From CAYOUV01 sp963790075 (GTDB lineage: Bacteria; Chloroflexota; Anaerolineae; Anaerolineales; Villigracilaceae), in the NCBI GenBank assembly GCA_963790075.1, contig CAWBNG010000004.1, forward strand, positions 868,001 to 932,000: a stretch of DNA of 64,000 bases, in the 5' to 3' direction. Below are positions 1 to 7,730 of the stretch, one piece after another. The stretch's first letter is position 1, and each line of letters starts with the position of its first letter. The notes under the pieces were generated by a model that made no database searches, was not told the origin of the DNA, and was given only the letters and a program-made list of their open reading frames with translations. A program made the position numbers and the translations under genes.

Positions 1-690
1 TGCGTCGGCCGGTGGTTCGTTGGTCAGCAGGTGGTACAAAGTGGCGCCAAAGGCATAGATGTCTGTGCGGACATCAGTGTGGGTACCATCGCCACCATAC
101 TGCTCAAGCGGTGTGTAAAGCGCCGTTCCCTGCCCCTGGATGACCGTGATGGTGACTTCCTCTGGAGCCATGACTTTCACCAGGCCAAAGTCGACCAGTT
201 TTATCAAGCCATTTGGAGTGATCTTTAGATTGCTGGGTTTGATATCGCGGTGCACGATGGGCGGGACCTGACTGTGCAGATAAGATAAGGCGTCAGCAAG
301 CTGGTTGATCCAACCTAAGACCTCTGTCTCGGGAAGGAAACGTTTTTGTTGGCGGGCTTCGAGCATGATGGTGCGCAAATCCTTACCCGGGATGTAGTCC
401 ATGACCAGGTAATCGCGTCGTTCATAAGTAAAGAAATCAGAGACCTTCGGCAGGTTGGGATGATCCAGGCGCGCGAGGACTGTAGCCTCGCGTAGAAACT
501 GTTCGCGGGCCTCTTCCAGAACATTATCGGGAAGGTTGCGATCGTGTTCCACTTCCTTGAGCGCACATAAGCGTCCCTCCAGGCGCTGATCATCGGCGAG
601 ATAAATATTTCCCATTCCGCCTTGACCGATGCGATCATGGATGTGGTAACGATTGCGCAGTACCTCTCCAGGTTTGAGGGAAAGAGGCAT
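1..690 (-). CDS. Ser/Thr protein kinase, N-terminal part (cut by window edge)
   Basis: This reading frame is open from an ATG at 690 to base 1 (230 residues) and continues outside the window. It reads as a eukaryote-like (Hanks-type) Ser/Thr kinase that would phosphorylate proteins using ATP. Visible motifs are the glycine-rich loop GQGGMG (residues 23-28), the ATP lysine in CALKE (Lys45), the catalytic HRDIKPSN (147-154), the metal-binding DFG (168-170) and the activation-segment end YTPLEQYGG. No signal peptide is present, so the kinase domain starts almost at the N-terminus and is cytoplasmic. The gene is divergent from an FHA-domain regulator at 906, and FHA domains bind phosphothreonine, so the two may form a signalling pair (inference). 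The C-terminal part, which may hold membrane or sensor domains, is not visible. Confidence 0.93.
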   Translation of the reverse strand, partial: MPLSLKPGEVLRNRYHIHDRIGQGGMGNIYLADDQRLEGRLCALKEVEHDRNLPDNVLEEAREQFLREATVLARLDHPNLPKVSDFFTYERRDYLVMDYIPGKDLRTIMLEARQQKRFLPETEVLGWINQLADALSYLHSQVPPIVHRDIKPSNLKITPNGLIKLVDFGLVKVMAPEEVTITVIQGQGTALYTPLEQYGGDGTHTDVRTDIYAFGATLYHLLTNEPPADA

Positions 691-839
691 ATGCCATCCT
701 TGAAATCCAGCTACGTCAAATTACAGCCCAGAATTGTCGACTCCCAAGTGCAGATCCTTCTGGTTTTAAATCGCAACTGGTTATTTGGAGAGTGAATTCC
801 ATGCAGTTTTGGATTTCGGCGTGGTTGCTGCACAGAAAC

Positions 840-890
840 GTATTTTCTGCTATATTATAAACGTCTTTATATGCTATATAATAATTTTAA
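840..890 (+). promoter_or_regulatory. AT-rich promoter/operator region of the FHA regulator gene
   Basis: Two extended -10-like sequences lie in direct repeat: TGCTATATT at 848-856 and TGCTATATAAT at 872-882. Between them is an inverted repeat, TATAAA-CGTC-TTTATA, at about 856-871. The second element is 24 bp from the FHA gene start, so a short leader is expected. The repeat geometry could form an operator for a dimeric regulator, possibly the adjacent winged-helix protein itself (inference). No convincing -35 box is seen, which is tolerable for extended -10 promoters. Confidence 0.5.
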
Positions 891-905
891 CTAATTTGAG
901 GCATT

Positions 906-1559
906 ATGGAATTTCCGATCGAAGAATATCCCATGCTGGTTGCACAAGAAGGACCGTTGAATGGACAGCGCTGGCCGCTGACCCATGCGATTGTAATGGG
1001 TCGCGAACCAGGATGTGATTTAATCGTTCCGGACCGGCAAGTTTCACGTTATCATGCCCGCATCACGCCGACGACAGAGGGTGTCATTTTAGAGGACCTT
1101 GGTAGTAAAAACGGTACCCATCATAATGGGGTTGCGTTAAATGCTCCGGTGGTTTTACAAGATGGTGATGTGGTGCAAATAGCCCTGATCCAGCAGTTTT
1201 TGTTCCTGACCTCGGACGCCACCATGCCGCTGACGGAAGCGAGTGCCCGGTCGGGTCGTTTAATGATCGATGCCCGATCGCGTCGCGTTTGGATCAACCA
1301 GCAGCAGGTTGTGCCGCCTCTTTCAGCGCAGCAGTTTCGCTTGTTGTGGAAACTCTATGACAAACAAGGCGAAGTTGTACCACGCCCGGAATTGATCGCC
1401 GCGGTTTGGGGCGAGGAGGAAGCTGCCGGGGTTTCCGACCAGGCGCTGGATGCCTTGATCCGCCGTCTGCGGGACCGCCTGGCAAGTATCGATCCAACGC
1501 ACCAGTATATAGATACGGTGCGCGGACACGGCATCCGCCTTGACAACCCGCCTGCCTGA
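906..1559 (+). CDS. FHA domain / OmpR-type winged-helix transcription regulator
   Basis: The 217-residue protein has an N-terminal FHA domain with the core motifs GRE (residues 32-34), SRYH (47-50) and SKNGT (67-71), which form the phosphothreonine pocket. Its C-terminal part (about 130-213) is a PhoB/OmpR-type winged-helix DNA-binding domain ending in the wing motif IDTVRGHGIRL. The protein therefore looks like a transcription factor controlled by threonine phosphorylation, analogous in principle to mycobacterial EmbR but with the domain order reversed. The start is supported by GAGG five bases upstream. It is divergent from a Ser/Thr kinase and stands nine bases before a CcrM-type methylase, with which it is probably cotranscribed. 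No receiver domain is present, so it is not a two-component regulator. Confidence 0.93.
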   Translation: MEFPIEEYPMLVAQEGPLNGQRWPLTHAIVMGREPGCDLIVPDRQVSRYHARITPTTEGVILEDLGSKNGTHHNGVALNAPVVLQDGDVVQIALIQQFLFLTSDATMPLTEASARSGRLMIDARSRRVWINQQQVVPPLSAQQFRLLWKLYDKQGEVVPRPELIAAVWGEEEAAGVSDQALDALIRRLRDRLASIDPTHQYIDTVRGHGIRLDNPPA

Positions 1560-1568
1560 AATCATTTT

Positions 1569-2639
1569 ATGTCTCAATTACCTCTGGATCAGATCCTCTT
1601 GGGGGACTGTATCAAAGTTCTCGAATCCCTTCCTGATAAATCCGTCGATCTGATTTTCGCCGATCCACCCTATAACTTGCAACTCTCCAAAGATTTGTGG
1701 CGTCCCAATTTAACGCGGGTTAACGCGGTGGACGATACTTGGGATCAATTCGATAGTTTTGAGGCTTACGACGCCTTCACCAGGGACTGGCTGATGGCCT
1801 GCCGCCGTGTACTAAAGGACACCGGGTCATTGTGGGTGATCGGTACTTACCACAATATTTTTCGTGTTGGACGCGTTTTGCAGGATCTGGGATTTTGGAT
1901 TTTAAATGATGTGATCTGGATCAAAACCAATCCAATGCCGAATTTTCGCGGTGTACGCTTTACGAATGCTCACGAAACCCTGATATGGGCTCAAAAGCAC
2001 AAAGGGGAACGCTACACCTTCAACTACCAATCTATGAAGGCGCTAAATGATGATTTGCAGATGCGCAGCGATTGGATTACCCCGTTGTGCACCGGCAAGG
2101 AGCGGATCAAAGTCAATGGCGGGAAAGCGCATTCCACCCAGAAACCGGAGGCATTGCTTTATCGCGTGATTCTGTCCAGCAGTAATCCGGAGGATGTGGT
2201 GCTCGATCCATTCTTTGGTACCGGGACGACCGGGGCAGTGGCCAAGAAATTGCACCGCCATTGGATTGGGATCGAGCAGGATCAGCGGTATGTGGACGTG
2301 GCCAACGAAAGGATTGAATCGGTAATTCCTGGGGCATATTCTGAAGAGATTTTTGCTGGCCCGAAGCGGAAACGACGTCGGGTGCCGTTTGGTTTGTTGG
2401 TCGAGGCGGGATTGGTGTCCCCAGGACAGACACTTTTTTTTACCAAAGACAAGCGTATTACCGCGACAATTCGAGCGGACGGGTCTCTGATCTGTGGGGA
2501 AATCTCTGGTTCGATCCATCAAGTAGCGCGCAAGCTGACCGAGGCCCCCTGCAACGGCTGGGAGTTCTGGTTATTTGAAGATCAGGGCGGTGAGATGAAA
2601 CCGATCGATGCTCTGCGCAATAAATATATTTCAGCTTGA
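1569..2639 (+). CDS. ccrM: CcrM-type DNA adenine-N6 methyltransferase
   Basis: The 356-residue protein matches CcrM almost end to end: the catalytic DPPYNLQL (residues 32-39), the PMPNFRGVRF and NAHETLIWA segments, the SAM-binding DPFFGTGTTG (213-222), and a C-terminal RAMA-type domain (about 272-352) with IRADGSL, SGSIHQ, CNGWEFW and PIDALR. Caulobacter CcrM has a very similar length and the same domain order and methylates GANTC (family knowledge). No restriction endonuclease lies nearby, so it is probably an orphan regulatory methylase. Spacing of nine bases from the FHA regulator suggests one transcript. A GANTC site (GACTC, 739-743) lies in the upstream divergent region. CcrM is best known from Alphaproteobacteria, so transfer is possible. 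Confidence 0.95.
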   Translation: MSQLPLDQILLGDCIKVLESLPDKSVDLIFADPPYNLQLSKDLWRPNLTRVNAVDDTWDQFDSFEAYDAFTRDWLMACRRVLKDTGSLWVIGTYHNIFRVGRVLQDLGFWILNDVIWIKTNPMPNFRGVRFTNAHETLIWAQKHKGERYTFNYQSMKALNDDLQMRSDWITPLCTGKERIKVNGGKAHSTQKPEALLYRVILSSSNPEDVVLDPFFGTGTTGAVAKKLHRHWIGIEQDQRYVDVANERIESVIPGAYSEEIFAGPKRKRRRVPFGLLVEAGLVSPGQTLFFTKDKRITATIRADGSLICGEISGSIHQVARKLTEAPCNGWEFWLFEDQGGEMKPIDALRNKYISA

Positions 2640-2665
2640 TGGTGTTCCTGTGAGATAATGTTGGG

Positions 2666-3316
2666 ATGACTTCCCTGACTTCCAAAACCGATGTGGAACG
2701 CTACTACCAGTATGCCCTGTGGCTGGGTTATTTTACGGTATTCTACAATCTATTCGAAGGTTTGGTATCGATCCTTTTCAGCGTCAACGATGAGACCCTG
2801 GCTCTTTTCGGTTTTGGCGTGGACAGTTTCATCGAAGTCCTTTCGGGAATCGGAATCATCGCCATGATCCTGCGCATCCGCCACAACCCGGGGACGGAGC
2901 GCAGCCAATTCGAGAAGACGGCTTTACGCATTACCGGGACGAGCTTCTATATCCTGGCCGTCGGTTTGGCGGTCACGGCGGTGGTCAATTTCCTTAGCGG
3001 GCACACGCCCGAAACCACCCTGCCGGGTATCATCATCTCGCTGATTTCTATTGCCATGATGTGGGCCTTGGTTGCAGCGAAACGCAAGGTCGGCAGGACT
3101 TTGGATTCCGCGCCCATCTTGGCGGATGCAAACTGCACGCTGGTGTGTATTTACATGTCGCTGGTTTTATTGGGGTCCAGTCTGATCTATCAGTTAACTG
3201 GTTTGGGGATCGTGGACAGCCTGGGCGCACTGGGGCTGATCTACTTTTCTGTACAGGAAGGGCGCGAGTCTTTTGAGAAGGCTGCGGGCTTGGCGTGCGA
3301 CTGCGAGGATGAGTAG
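2666..3316 (+). CDS. CDF-like cation transporter family membrane protein
   Basis: The 216-residue protein has about six hydrophobic segments and the motif FGVDSFIEVLSG near residue 50, which resembles the metal-site helix of cation diffusion facilitators. A second metal-like helix is suggested by ILADANCTLVCIYMS (about 150-165), and the C-terminus ends in CDCEDE. It is shorter than classical CDF proteins and lacks their cytoplasmic domain, resembling the compact TMEM163-like branch. It would export or sequester divalent metals (family inference). It starts 26 bases after ccrM on the same strand and is followed by a clear terminator, so it may close that transcript. The substrate cannot be told from the sequence. 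Confidence 0.75.
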   Translation: MTSLTSKTDVERYYQYALWLGYFTVFYNLFEGLVSILFSVNDETLALFGFGVDSFIEVLSGIGIIAMILRIRHNPGTERSQFEKTALRITGTSFYILAVGLAVTAVVNFLSGHTPETTLPGIIISLISIAMMWALVAAKRKVGRTLDSAPILADANCTLVCIYMSLVLLGSSLIYQLTGLGIVDSLGALGLIYFSVQEGRESFEKAAGLACDCEDE

Positions 3317-3343
3317 CATTTAATTTAAAGAAATTATTAGCGG

Positions 3344-3373
3344 CACCTTGTGATTGGCACAAGGTGTTTTTTG
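3344..3373 (+). terminator. Rho-independent terminator after the CDF-like gene
   Basis: A perfect 9-bp stem, CACCTTGTG (3344-3352) with CACAAGGTG (3358-3366), encloses a five-base loop and is followed at once by six T residues. It lies 28 bases after the stop codon of the upstream gene and ends the FHA-ccrM-transporter transcript. Confidence 0.92.
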
Positions 3374-3499
3374 TATTTCCAACCTATGCGCTTAAAGTCG
3401 TCTTAATGGCTTCGCAAGAGAGTGATAAAGACAAACTCCTTCGGGAGTGCTAAAGTAGGTCTTAGATGGTCATCATCAAGAATGTGAAAGGACTTTGGA
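3374..3499. other. Short intergenic stretch, no gene seen
   Basis: No coding frame is supported here. A small UUCG tetraloop hairpin, ACTCC-TTCG-GGAGT, lies at 3435-3448. AAGGACTTTGGA precedes the next ATG and can serve as its ribosome site. No clear -35/-10 pair was identified. Confidence 0.4.
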
Positions 3500-3757
3500 A
3501 TGCAAACGACCGATCATCTAAATGTTCCATCAAAGCTGGTTGAGGCGTTACCCGGTCCGCAAGTGCTGGAGGCCTTGTTTCACAACCTGACTTGGTCTTG
3601 GGTCTGGCTCACCTTGCGATTGTGGTTGGGATTGGATCGCTGGATGATGCCCGCAGTCGGCATGCCTTGGAAACCCGGATATTTGTTTGAGCGATCAAAC
3701 CCGGGCGAGGTCGAAGCGCCTGAAGACCTGAACGGTTTCCCGCCTCCAGCACGTTAG
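3500..3757 (+). CDS. Small hypothetical protein, possible DoxX-like fragment
   Basis: The 85-residue frame has a ribosome site (AAGGACTTTGGA) before its ATG. It contains a single hydrophobic, tryptophan-rich stretch, WSWVWLTLRLWLGLD (about residues 32-46), followed by polar, proline-rich sequence. The stretch recalls the first helix of DoxX-family membrane proteins, which usually have four helices, so this may be a truncated relative or an unrelated one-helix protein. No function can be assigned. It lies 36 bases before a lipoprotein start and may be cotranscribed with it. Confidence 0.5.
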   Translation: MQTTDHLNVPSKLVEALPGPQVLEALFHNLTWSWVWLTLRLWLGLDRWMMPAVGMPWKPGYLFERSNPGEVEAPEDLNGFPPPAR

Positions 3758-3793
3758 TTGTTACGAATATACCTGTAGATATTGGAATATAAA

Positions 3794-4273
3794 ATGAAAC
3801 GAATTTTATCGATAGTTTTACCTGGTTTACTTGGACTGAGTCTGCTGCTTGCAGCCTGTAGCACCCAGACCGTGGTGACCGAAGTCCCTGCACACCCGAC
3901 TGCCATTTCCTCAGGCAGTAACGCTCAGGGTGAAACCCACGATGTGGGGCACCCGGGAGGAAGCACGATCAAGGTCACGCTGGCTGACAACGGCTCGACG
4001 ATCCAAATGCAGGCCGGACAGCAGATGCTTCTGGCTTTAGGCAATCATTACAACTGGACCATACAGGTCGATGATCCTTTGGTTTTGAGACGCGTAACGA
4101 ATATCACGGTGGTACGTGGCGCACACGGCGTATACAATGCCATCCAGGCTGGGACGACCGGTTTGACAGCCACGAGTGGACCGCTTTGCCCGCCTAATGT
4201 TTCCTGCCCAACACCGCAGAAAGTGTTTCATGTCACGATTGTGGTGAAATCACATCTGTCCAAAAATTCTTGA
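3794..4273 (+). CDS. Hypothetical lipoprotein
   Basis: The preferred start is the ATG at 3794; a TTG at 3782 would add only four residues before the signal sequence. The N-terminus is a type II signal peptide with the lipobox LLAAC, so the mature protein would be lipid-anchored outside the membrane. After a low-complexity linker with several His residues (GETHDVGHPGG), the body of about 100 residues looks beta-rich (IKVTLADNG, GNHYNWTIQV, VFHVTIVVK). A segment with two cysteines (CPPNVSC) could form a disulphide. The pattern faintly resembles Ig-like inhibitor I42/chagasin folds, but this is weak. No function is assigned. Confidence 0.8.
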   Translation: MKRILSIVLPGLLGLSLLLAACSTQTVVTEVPAHPTAISSGSNAQGETHDVGHPGGSTIKVTLADNGSTIQMQAGQQMLLALGNHYNWTIQVDDPLVLRRVTNITVVRGAHGVYNAIQAGTTGLTATSGPLCPPNVSCPTPQKVFHVTIVVKSHLSKNS

Positions 4274-4287
4274 ACCTGAAAATTCGA

Positions 4288-4368
4288 GGGTCGCGCTGGC
4301 CGGATGGCTTGTGTAGCACAACTTTAGAATTTCCCCTCCGGTTACAAATATTCCCGGCCAGCGCACCC
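4288..4368. repeat. Long imperfect inverted repeat downstream of lipoprotein gene
   Basis: GGGTCGCGCTGGCCGG (4288-4303) pairs with CCGGCCAGCGCACCC (4354-4368), giving about 15 pairs with one bulged C and a loop of about 50 bases. It starts 15 bases after the lipoprotein stop codon and may act as an extra mRNA 3' structure before the terminator at 4396. Confidence 0.7.
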
Positions 4369-4388
4369 TCTGGACACCCACCTTTTCT

Positions 4389-4427
4389 AAAAAAAGCGCC
4401 CGGTAATTTCCGGGCGCGATTGTTTTT
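4389..4427. terminator. Bidirectional terminator between convergent genes
   Basis: The stem GCGCCCGG (4396-4403) pairs with CCGGGCGC (4410-4417) around a six-base loop. A run of seven A residues lies to its left and ATTGTTTTT to its right, so it can terminate the lipoprotein gene on the plus strand and the CpXC gene on the minus strand. Confidence 0.9.
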
Positions 4428-4439
4428 GGTATAGCAGCA

Positions 4440-5807
4440 TCAGCCAGTTTTTAAATTCCTTTTCATCGTGTATTTAAGGGCTGTGCGGAAAACCTGGCCT
4501 AATTTCTCGGCTATGGCTTTGTTTTCCTCGCCGAGTTGTTCAGCTTGAGCATCCATTTGTGCCGAAAGTCCACTCAAGGCTTCCATAAAGTTATCATTGA
4601 CCATCGCTTCGTTCTCTTGGAGCATTTTTTCAATGGCAGCTTCATCGGGTGCATCCAGCAATTGTTCGATGAAGGCAACCTCTGGCGGTGGTGCGCTCAA
4701 TTCTTGAAGAATTTGCACTATCTGCTGTAATTTTTCCAATCGAGCGCTGTCCTTTTTATCGGAGGCCTCGCGCAGCATGGTGTTGATGACATCGACTACA
4801 TCCTGATTGACAGCCTCCAGGCTGTCTCGCGTGGCCTGGGCGATGTCGTCCTGGGCCAGGATTTCTTCCACGAATTGCTGAGCCTGCTTGTAACGTTCCT
4901 CAATTTGCTTGTCAACCTTATTGACCAGGTCGAGCAGCTTTTCGCGCAGGGCCTCCAATTTTTGCTTATCTTCGCCCTGAGCTTTGTCGATCTTCTCGGT
5001 CAGGGTCTGGAAAAAGACGTAGTCCAGACCTGGGCGGGCCAGGCTGACCAGTGCGCTCAGGCGTTCATCGTTTGGCGCTTCGATAATGATATCCAGCAGT
5101 TTCTCGCGGGTCAGCTCCTTGCCCGCTTCCTGCAGGGATTTGGCAGCCGCTTCCATTTCACCATACGAAGCCTGGATTTTGCGACCATATTCGGTCTCTT
5201 GCAGGAGCAAGTTCTGCAAGTTGGCCATTTCTTTGGCTACCTGCTCGTCTCCACTGGCGGCTGCGCTTTGCAACAAGCGGCTGAAAAGCGCAAAAAATTG
5301 CTCGTCGGCCAGGCCGGGTTCCTGCCCAAGAATTTCCTTGCGGACATCATCTCCACTGGCTTTCAGCAGGCGCTCGATCAAGCTCACGCGCTCCTGCTGG
5401 GCTTTGAGCATTTCCGGTGTGATACCATCGGCGGCCAGGATGCGCTCGATTAGGCTTTGAAAACTCAAGTGCGCCTGCGGGCTGAGCAGGTAGGCTTTGC
5501 GTTTCTCGGGTGGAAGTTTGTTGGTGACCTGGGTGATCATCGGACCGATCAGCTTTTCCTGCTCATTGACCGGCATTCCGATCTCGGCCGGAAAATAGGT
5601 CAGCAACAGTTGTTTGTCTGCATCGTGGTAAACGATCGGTGTGGCCAATTGACCCTCGTAGCCGCAAAACGGGCAGTGGGCGAAGTTCGAGACACCGCTT
5701 AGCAAACGCTGCTTGGCACCGGGATCGGAGGTGACGTCGAAAAGCTGTTCGACGTTGGCTTGGATGGGCTGCTTGCAGCGGGGACAGTTGATTGTGGTTT
5801 GGGGCAT
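4440..5807 (-). CDS. CpXC domain protein with long helical region
   Basis: The start chosen is the ATG at 5807, preceded by GAAAGAGAG; a TTG five codons earlier is less likely. The N-terminal region carries two CxxC pairs, INCPRC and AHCPFC, spaced as in the CpXC zinc-ribbon family (PF14353), followed by the small domain with PIVYHDADKQLLLTYFP. From about residue 120 to the end the protein is charged and strongly helical, with Glu/Gln/Lys/Leu-rich segments (LIERLLKAS, KLEALREKLLDLV, LEKLQQIVQILQEL) that look like coiled coil. The family function is unknown; the zinc ribbon suggests binding to a partner or nucleic acid. It lies downstream of pepF on the same strand with a 51-base gap. Confidence 0.85.
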   Translation of the reverse strand: MPQTTINCPRCKQPIQANVEQLFDVTSDPGAKQRLLSGVSNFAHCPFCGYEGQLATPIVYHDADKQLLLTYFPAEIGMPVNEQEKLIGPMITQVTNKLPPEKRKAYLLSPQAHLSFQSLIERILAADGITPEMLKAQQERVSLIERLLKASGDDVRKEILGQEPGLADEQFFALFSRLLQSAAASGDEQVAKEMANLQNLLLQETEYGRKIQASYGEMEAAAKSLQEAGKELTREKLLDIIIEAPNDERLSALVSLARPGLDYVFFQTLTEKIDKAQGEDKQKLEALREKLLDLVNKVDKQIEERYKQAQQFVEEILAQDDIAQATRDSLEAVNQDVVDVINTMLREASDKKDSARLEKLQQIVQILQELSAPPPEVAFIEQLLDAPDEAAIEKMLQENEAMVNDNFMEALSGLSAQMDAQAEQLGEENKAIAEKLGQVFRTALKYTMKRNLKTG

Positions 5808-5858
5808 GTAACTCTCTTTCAATTCAAATTCGGTATTTTCGAAGTTCCAATTGTACCG

Positions 5859-7664
5859 TTAAACACCAAGCAATTTTTCCAACCGGTCGATGTAAGTGCT
5901 CATCACGGCAAAGGTTTCCTCGATCGGTCCCGGCTGGGTCAGATCGACACCAGCCAGCTTGAGCGCATCCAGCGGATAGAGCGAAGCGCCGGCTTGGAGG
6001 AATTTGAGGTAATCCTCGACAGCGTTCGATTCGCCGCGCAGGATGCGGCCAGACAAGGCGTGGGCTCCGGAAATCCCGGTCGCGTACTGGTAGACGTAAT
6101 AATCGCTAAACAGATGGCCAAAACTGGCCCAGACCATGCCTACTCGTTCGCGGTCCAGCGCCAGCGTATCGCCAAAGCCTTCAGCGAAATAATCAGCCAT
6201 CAAATTCATCATCGTGTCGGAGGTGAGCGCATCGCCTCTTTCAACCCGTTCGTGGGTCTCCAATTCGAAGCGCGCCAGGGTCGGCATGATAAAGAAATAT
6301 CGCAGGAAGTTCGACATGGCTTCTTCGATCACTGCGATCTGGAAATCCCGGTCCTGGTTGTCGTTCAGCAGCGAGGCGCGCACCATGGCCTGGTGGAAGT
6401 TGGAAGCTACTTCAGCCACGAATAGAGAGTAGTCGCTGTAAACGAAGGGCTGATTTTGCCAGGTCAGCCTAGAGTGCATCGAGTGACCCAGTTCGTGGGC
6501 CAGCGTGCTCAGGTTGAAAATCTCGTCCGCATAACTCATCATAATGAACGGATATGTGCCTGGGGCACCCCAGGAGAACGCGCCGTTGCGCTTGCCTTGG
6601 TTGGGATATACGTCGACCCAGCGTTCTTCCAGGCAGCCTTTGCGCAGGGCAGCGACGTAAGCTTCTCCCATTGGGGCCAGCCCTTTGCAGATCAGATCGA
6701 CCGCCTGCTCGAAGGGGACTTTGATCCGGTCCTTGATCAGCGGGGCCCACAGATCGTAGAATTTCAGCTCATCCACGCCCAGAGCCTTGCGCCGGATGTC
6801 GAAATAACGCTGCCAGACCGGCAGGTTTTTCTTGAACACTTCGATCAGGTTGTGAAAGACCTCGAGCGGGACATTGTTCTCGAACAGCGATCCGGCCAGG
6901 GATGAGTCATGTTTGCGCACCCGGGTCTGGAAGACGAATTGCTTGATCGAAGCCGTCAGGTTGCTGGTCAGTGTGTTTTTATGCGCCAGGTACAGATCGA
7001 AGTAATGCTCCCATCCGGTCTGGCGTGCCCGGCGGTCATCCATCGAAAGGATTTTAATAAGTGTCCCCTGTGTGACATCGATTTCCTGACCTTGTGTGTC
7101 CAGGGCGGGTTCGAATTTAAAGTCCGCATTGGTCAGCATGCTGAAATTATTGGAAGGTCCGCTGAATGGATCGGACAGCATGCCGAGCAGCTCTTCCACC
7201 TCCGCTGAACGGACGTGGGCTTGTTTGCGGAACAGGTTGTCCAGGTAGTGTTGGTAGACGGCCAGCTGCGGTTCGTGCTCGAGCCAGGCGCGTAGCTCTG
7301 TTTCGCCCATCGCGATCAGTTCCGGTTCGATGAACGAAATCGCAGCCATGACCTGTCCGAAGACCCCCTGCGCTTTGTCAGACATAGCAGCTGCCTTCTG
7401 GTCGGTAGTGTCCACGGCATAGGAAAATCCGGCATAGACGTAGGCCCGCAGCATGCGAGCGACCAAACCATCCAGAGATCCCATTGCAGTGACCAATTTT
7501 TCGGGACTTTCCGCGATATGTCCCTGGAATTTCCTGACATTCGGGATTTCAGCCTGAATGCTTTTCAGTTCGGCTTCCCAGGCTGCGGGACTGGGAAAGA
7601 CGCTTTCGGCATTCCAGGTGTATTTGGGGTCGACTTCGCTGCGGAGTGGGACCTTTTTGTCCAT
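5859..7664 (-). CDS. pepF: Oligoendopeptidase F (M3B family zinc peptidase)
   Basis: The 601-residue protein has the usual length and architecture of M3B oligoendopeptidases. The catalytic zinc motif HELGHSMH is visible around residue 390 (zinc ligands in HExxH, catalytic Glu), followed about 25 residues later by the third-ligand region FVAEVASNFHQ. The C-terminal substrate-pocket segment YVYQYATGISGAHAL is also typical. It would cleave short peptides in the cytoplasm, recycling peptide fragments. No signal peptide is present. The start at ATG 7664 has AAGGATTC upstream. Its stop lies 51 bases before the CpXC gene and it sits downstream of a histidine kinase on the same strand, without obvious functional linkage. 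Confidence 0.97.
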   Translation of the reverse strand: MDKKVPLRSEVDPKYTWNAESVFPSPAAWEAELKSIQAEIPNVRKFQGHIAESPEKLVTAMGSLDGLVARMLRAYVYAGFSYAVDTTDQKAAAMSDKAQGVFGQVMAAISFIEPELIAMGETELRAWLEHEPQLAVYQHYLDNLFRKQAHVRSAEVEELLGMLSDPFSGPSNNFSMLTNADFKFEPALDTQGQEIDVTQGTLIKILSMDDRRARQTGWEHYFDLYLAHKNTLTSNLTASIKQFVFQTRVRKHDSSLAGSLFENNVPLEVFHNLIEVFKKNLPVWQRYFDIRRKALGVDELKFYDLWAPLIKDRIKVPFEQAVDLICKGLAPMGEAYVAALRKGCLEERWVDVYPNQGKRNGAFSWGAPGTYPFIMMSYADEIFNLSTLAHELGHSMHSRLTWQNQPFVYSDYSLFVAEVASNFHQAMVRASLLNDNQDRDFQIAVIEEAMSNFLRYFFIMPTLARFELETHERVERGDALTSDTMMNLMADYFAEGFGDTLALDRERVGMVWASFGHLFSDYYVYQYATGISGAHALSGRILRGESNAVEDYLKFLQAGASLYPLDALKLAGVDLTQPGPIEETFAVMSTYIDRLEKLLGV

Positions 7665-7730
7665 GCTTGAATCCTTTTTACGAAAGTTGTGAGGCGCTTG
7701 GTAAGACTGCGAATTTGTACTTGATGAAAT

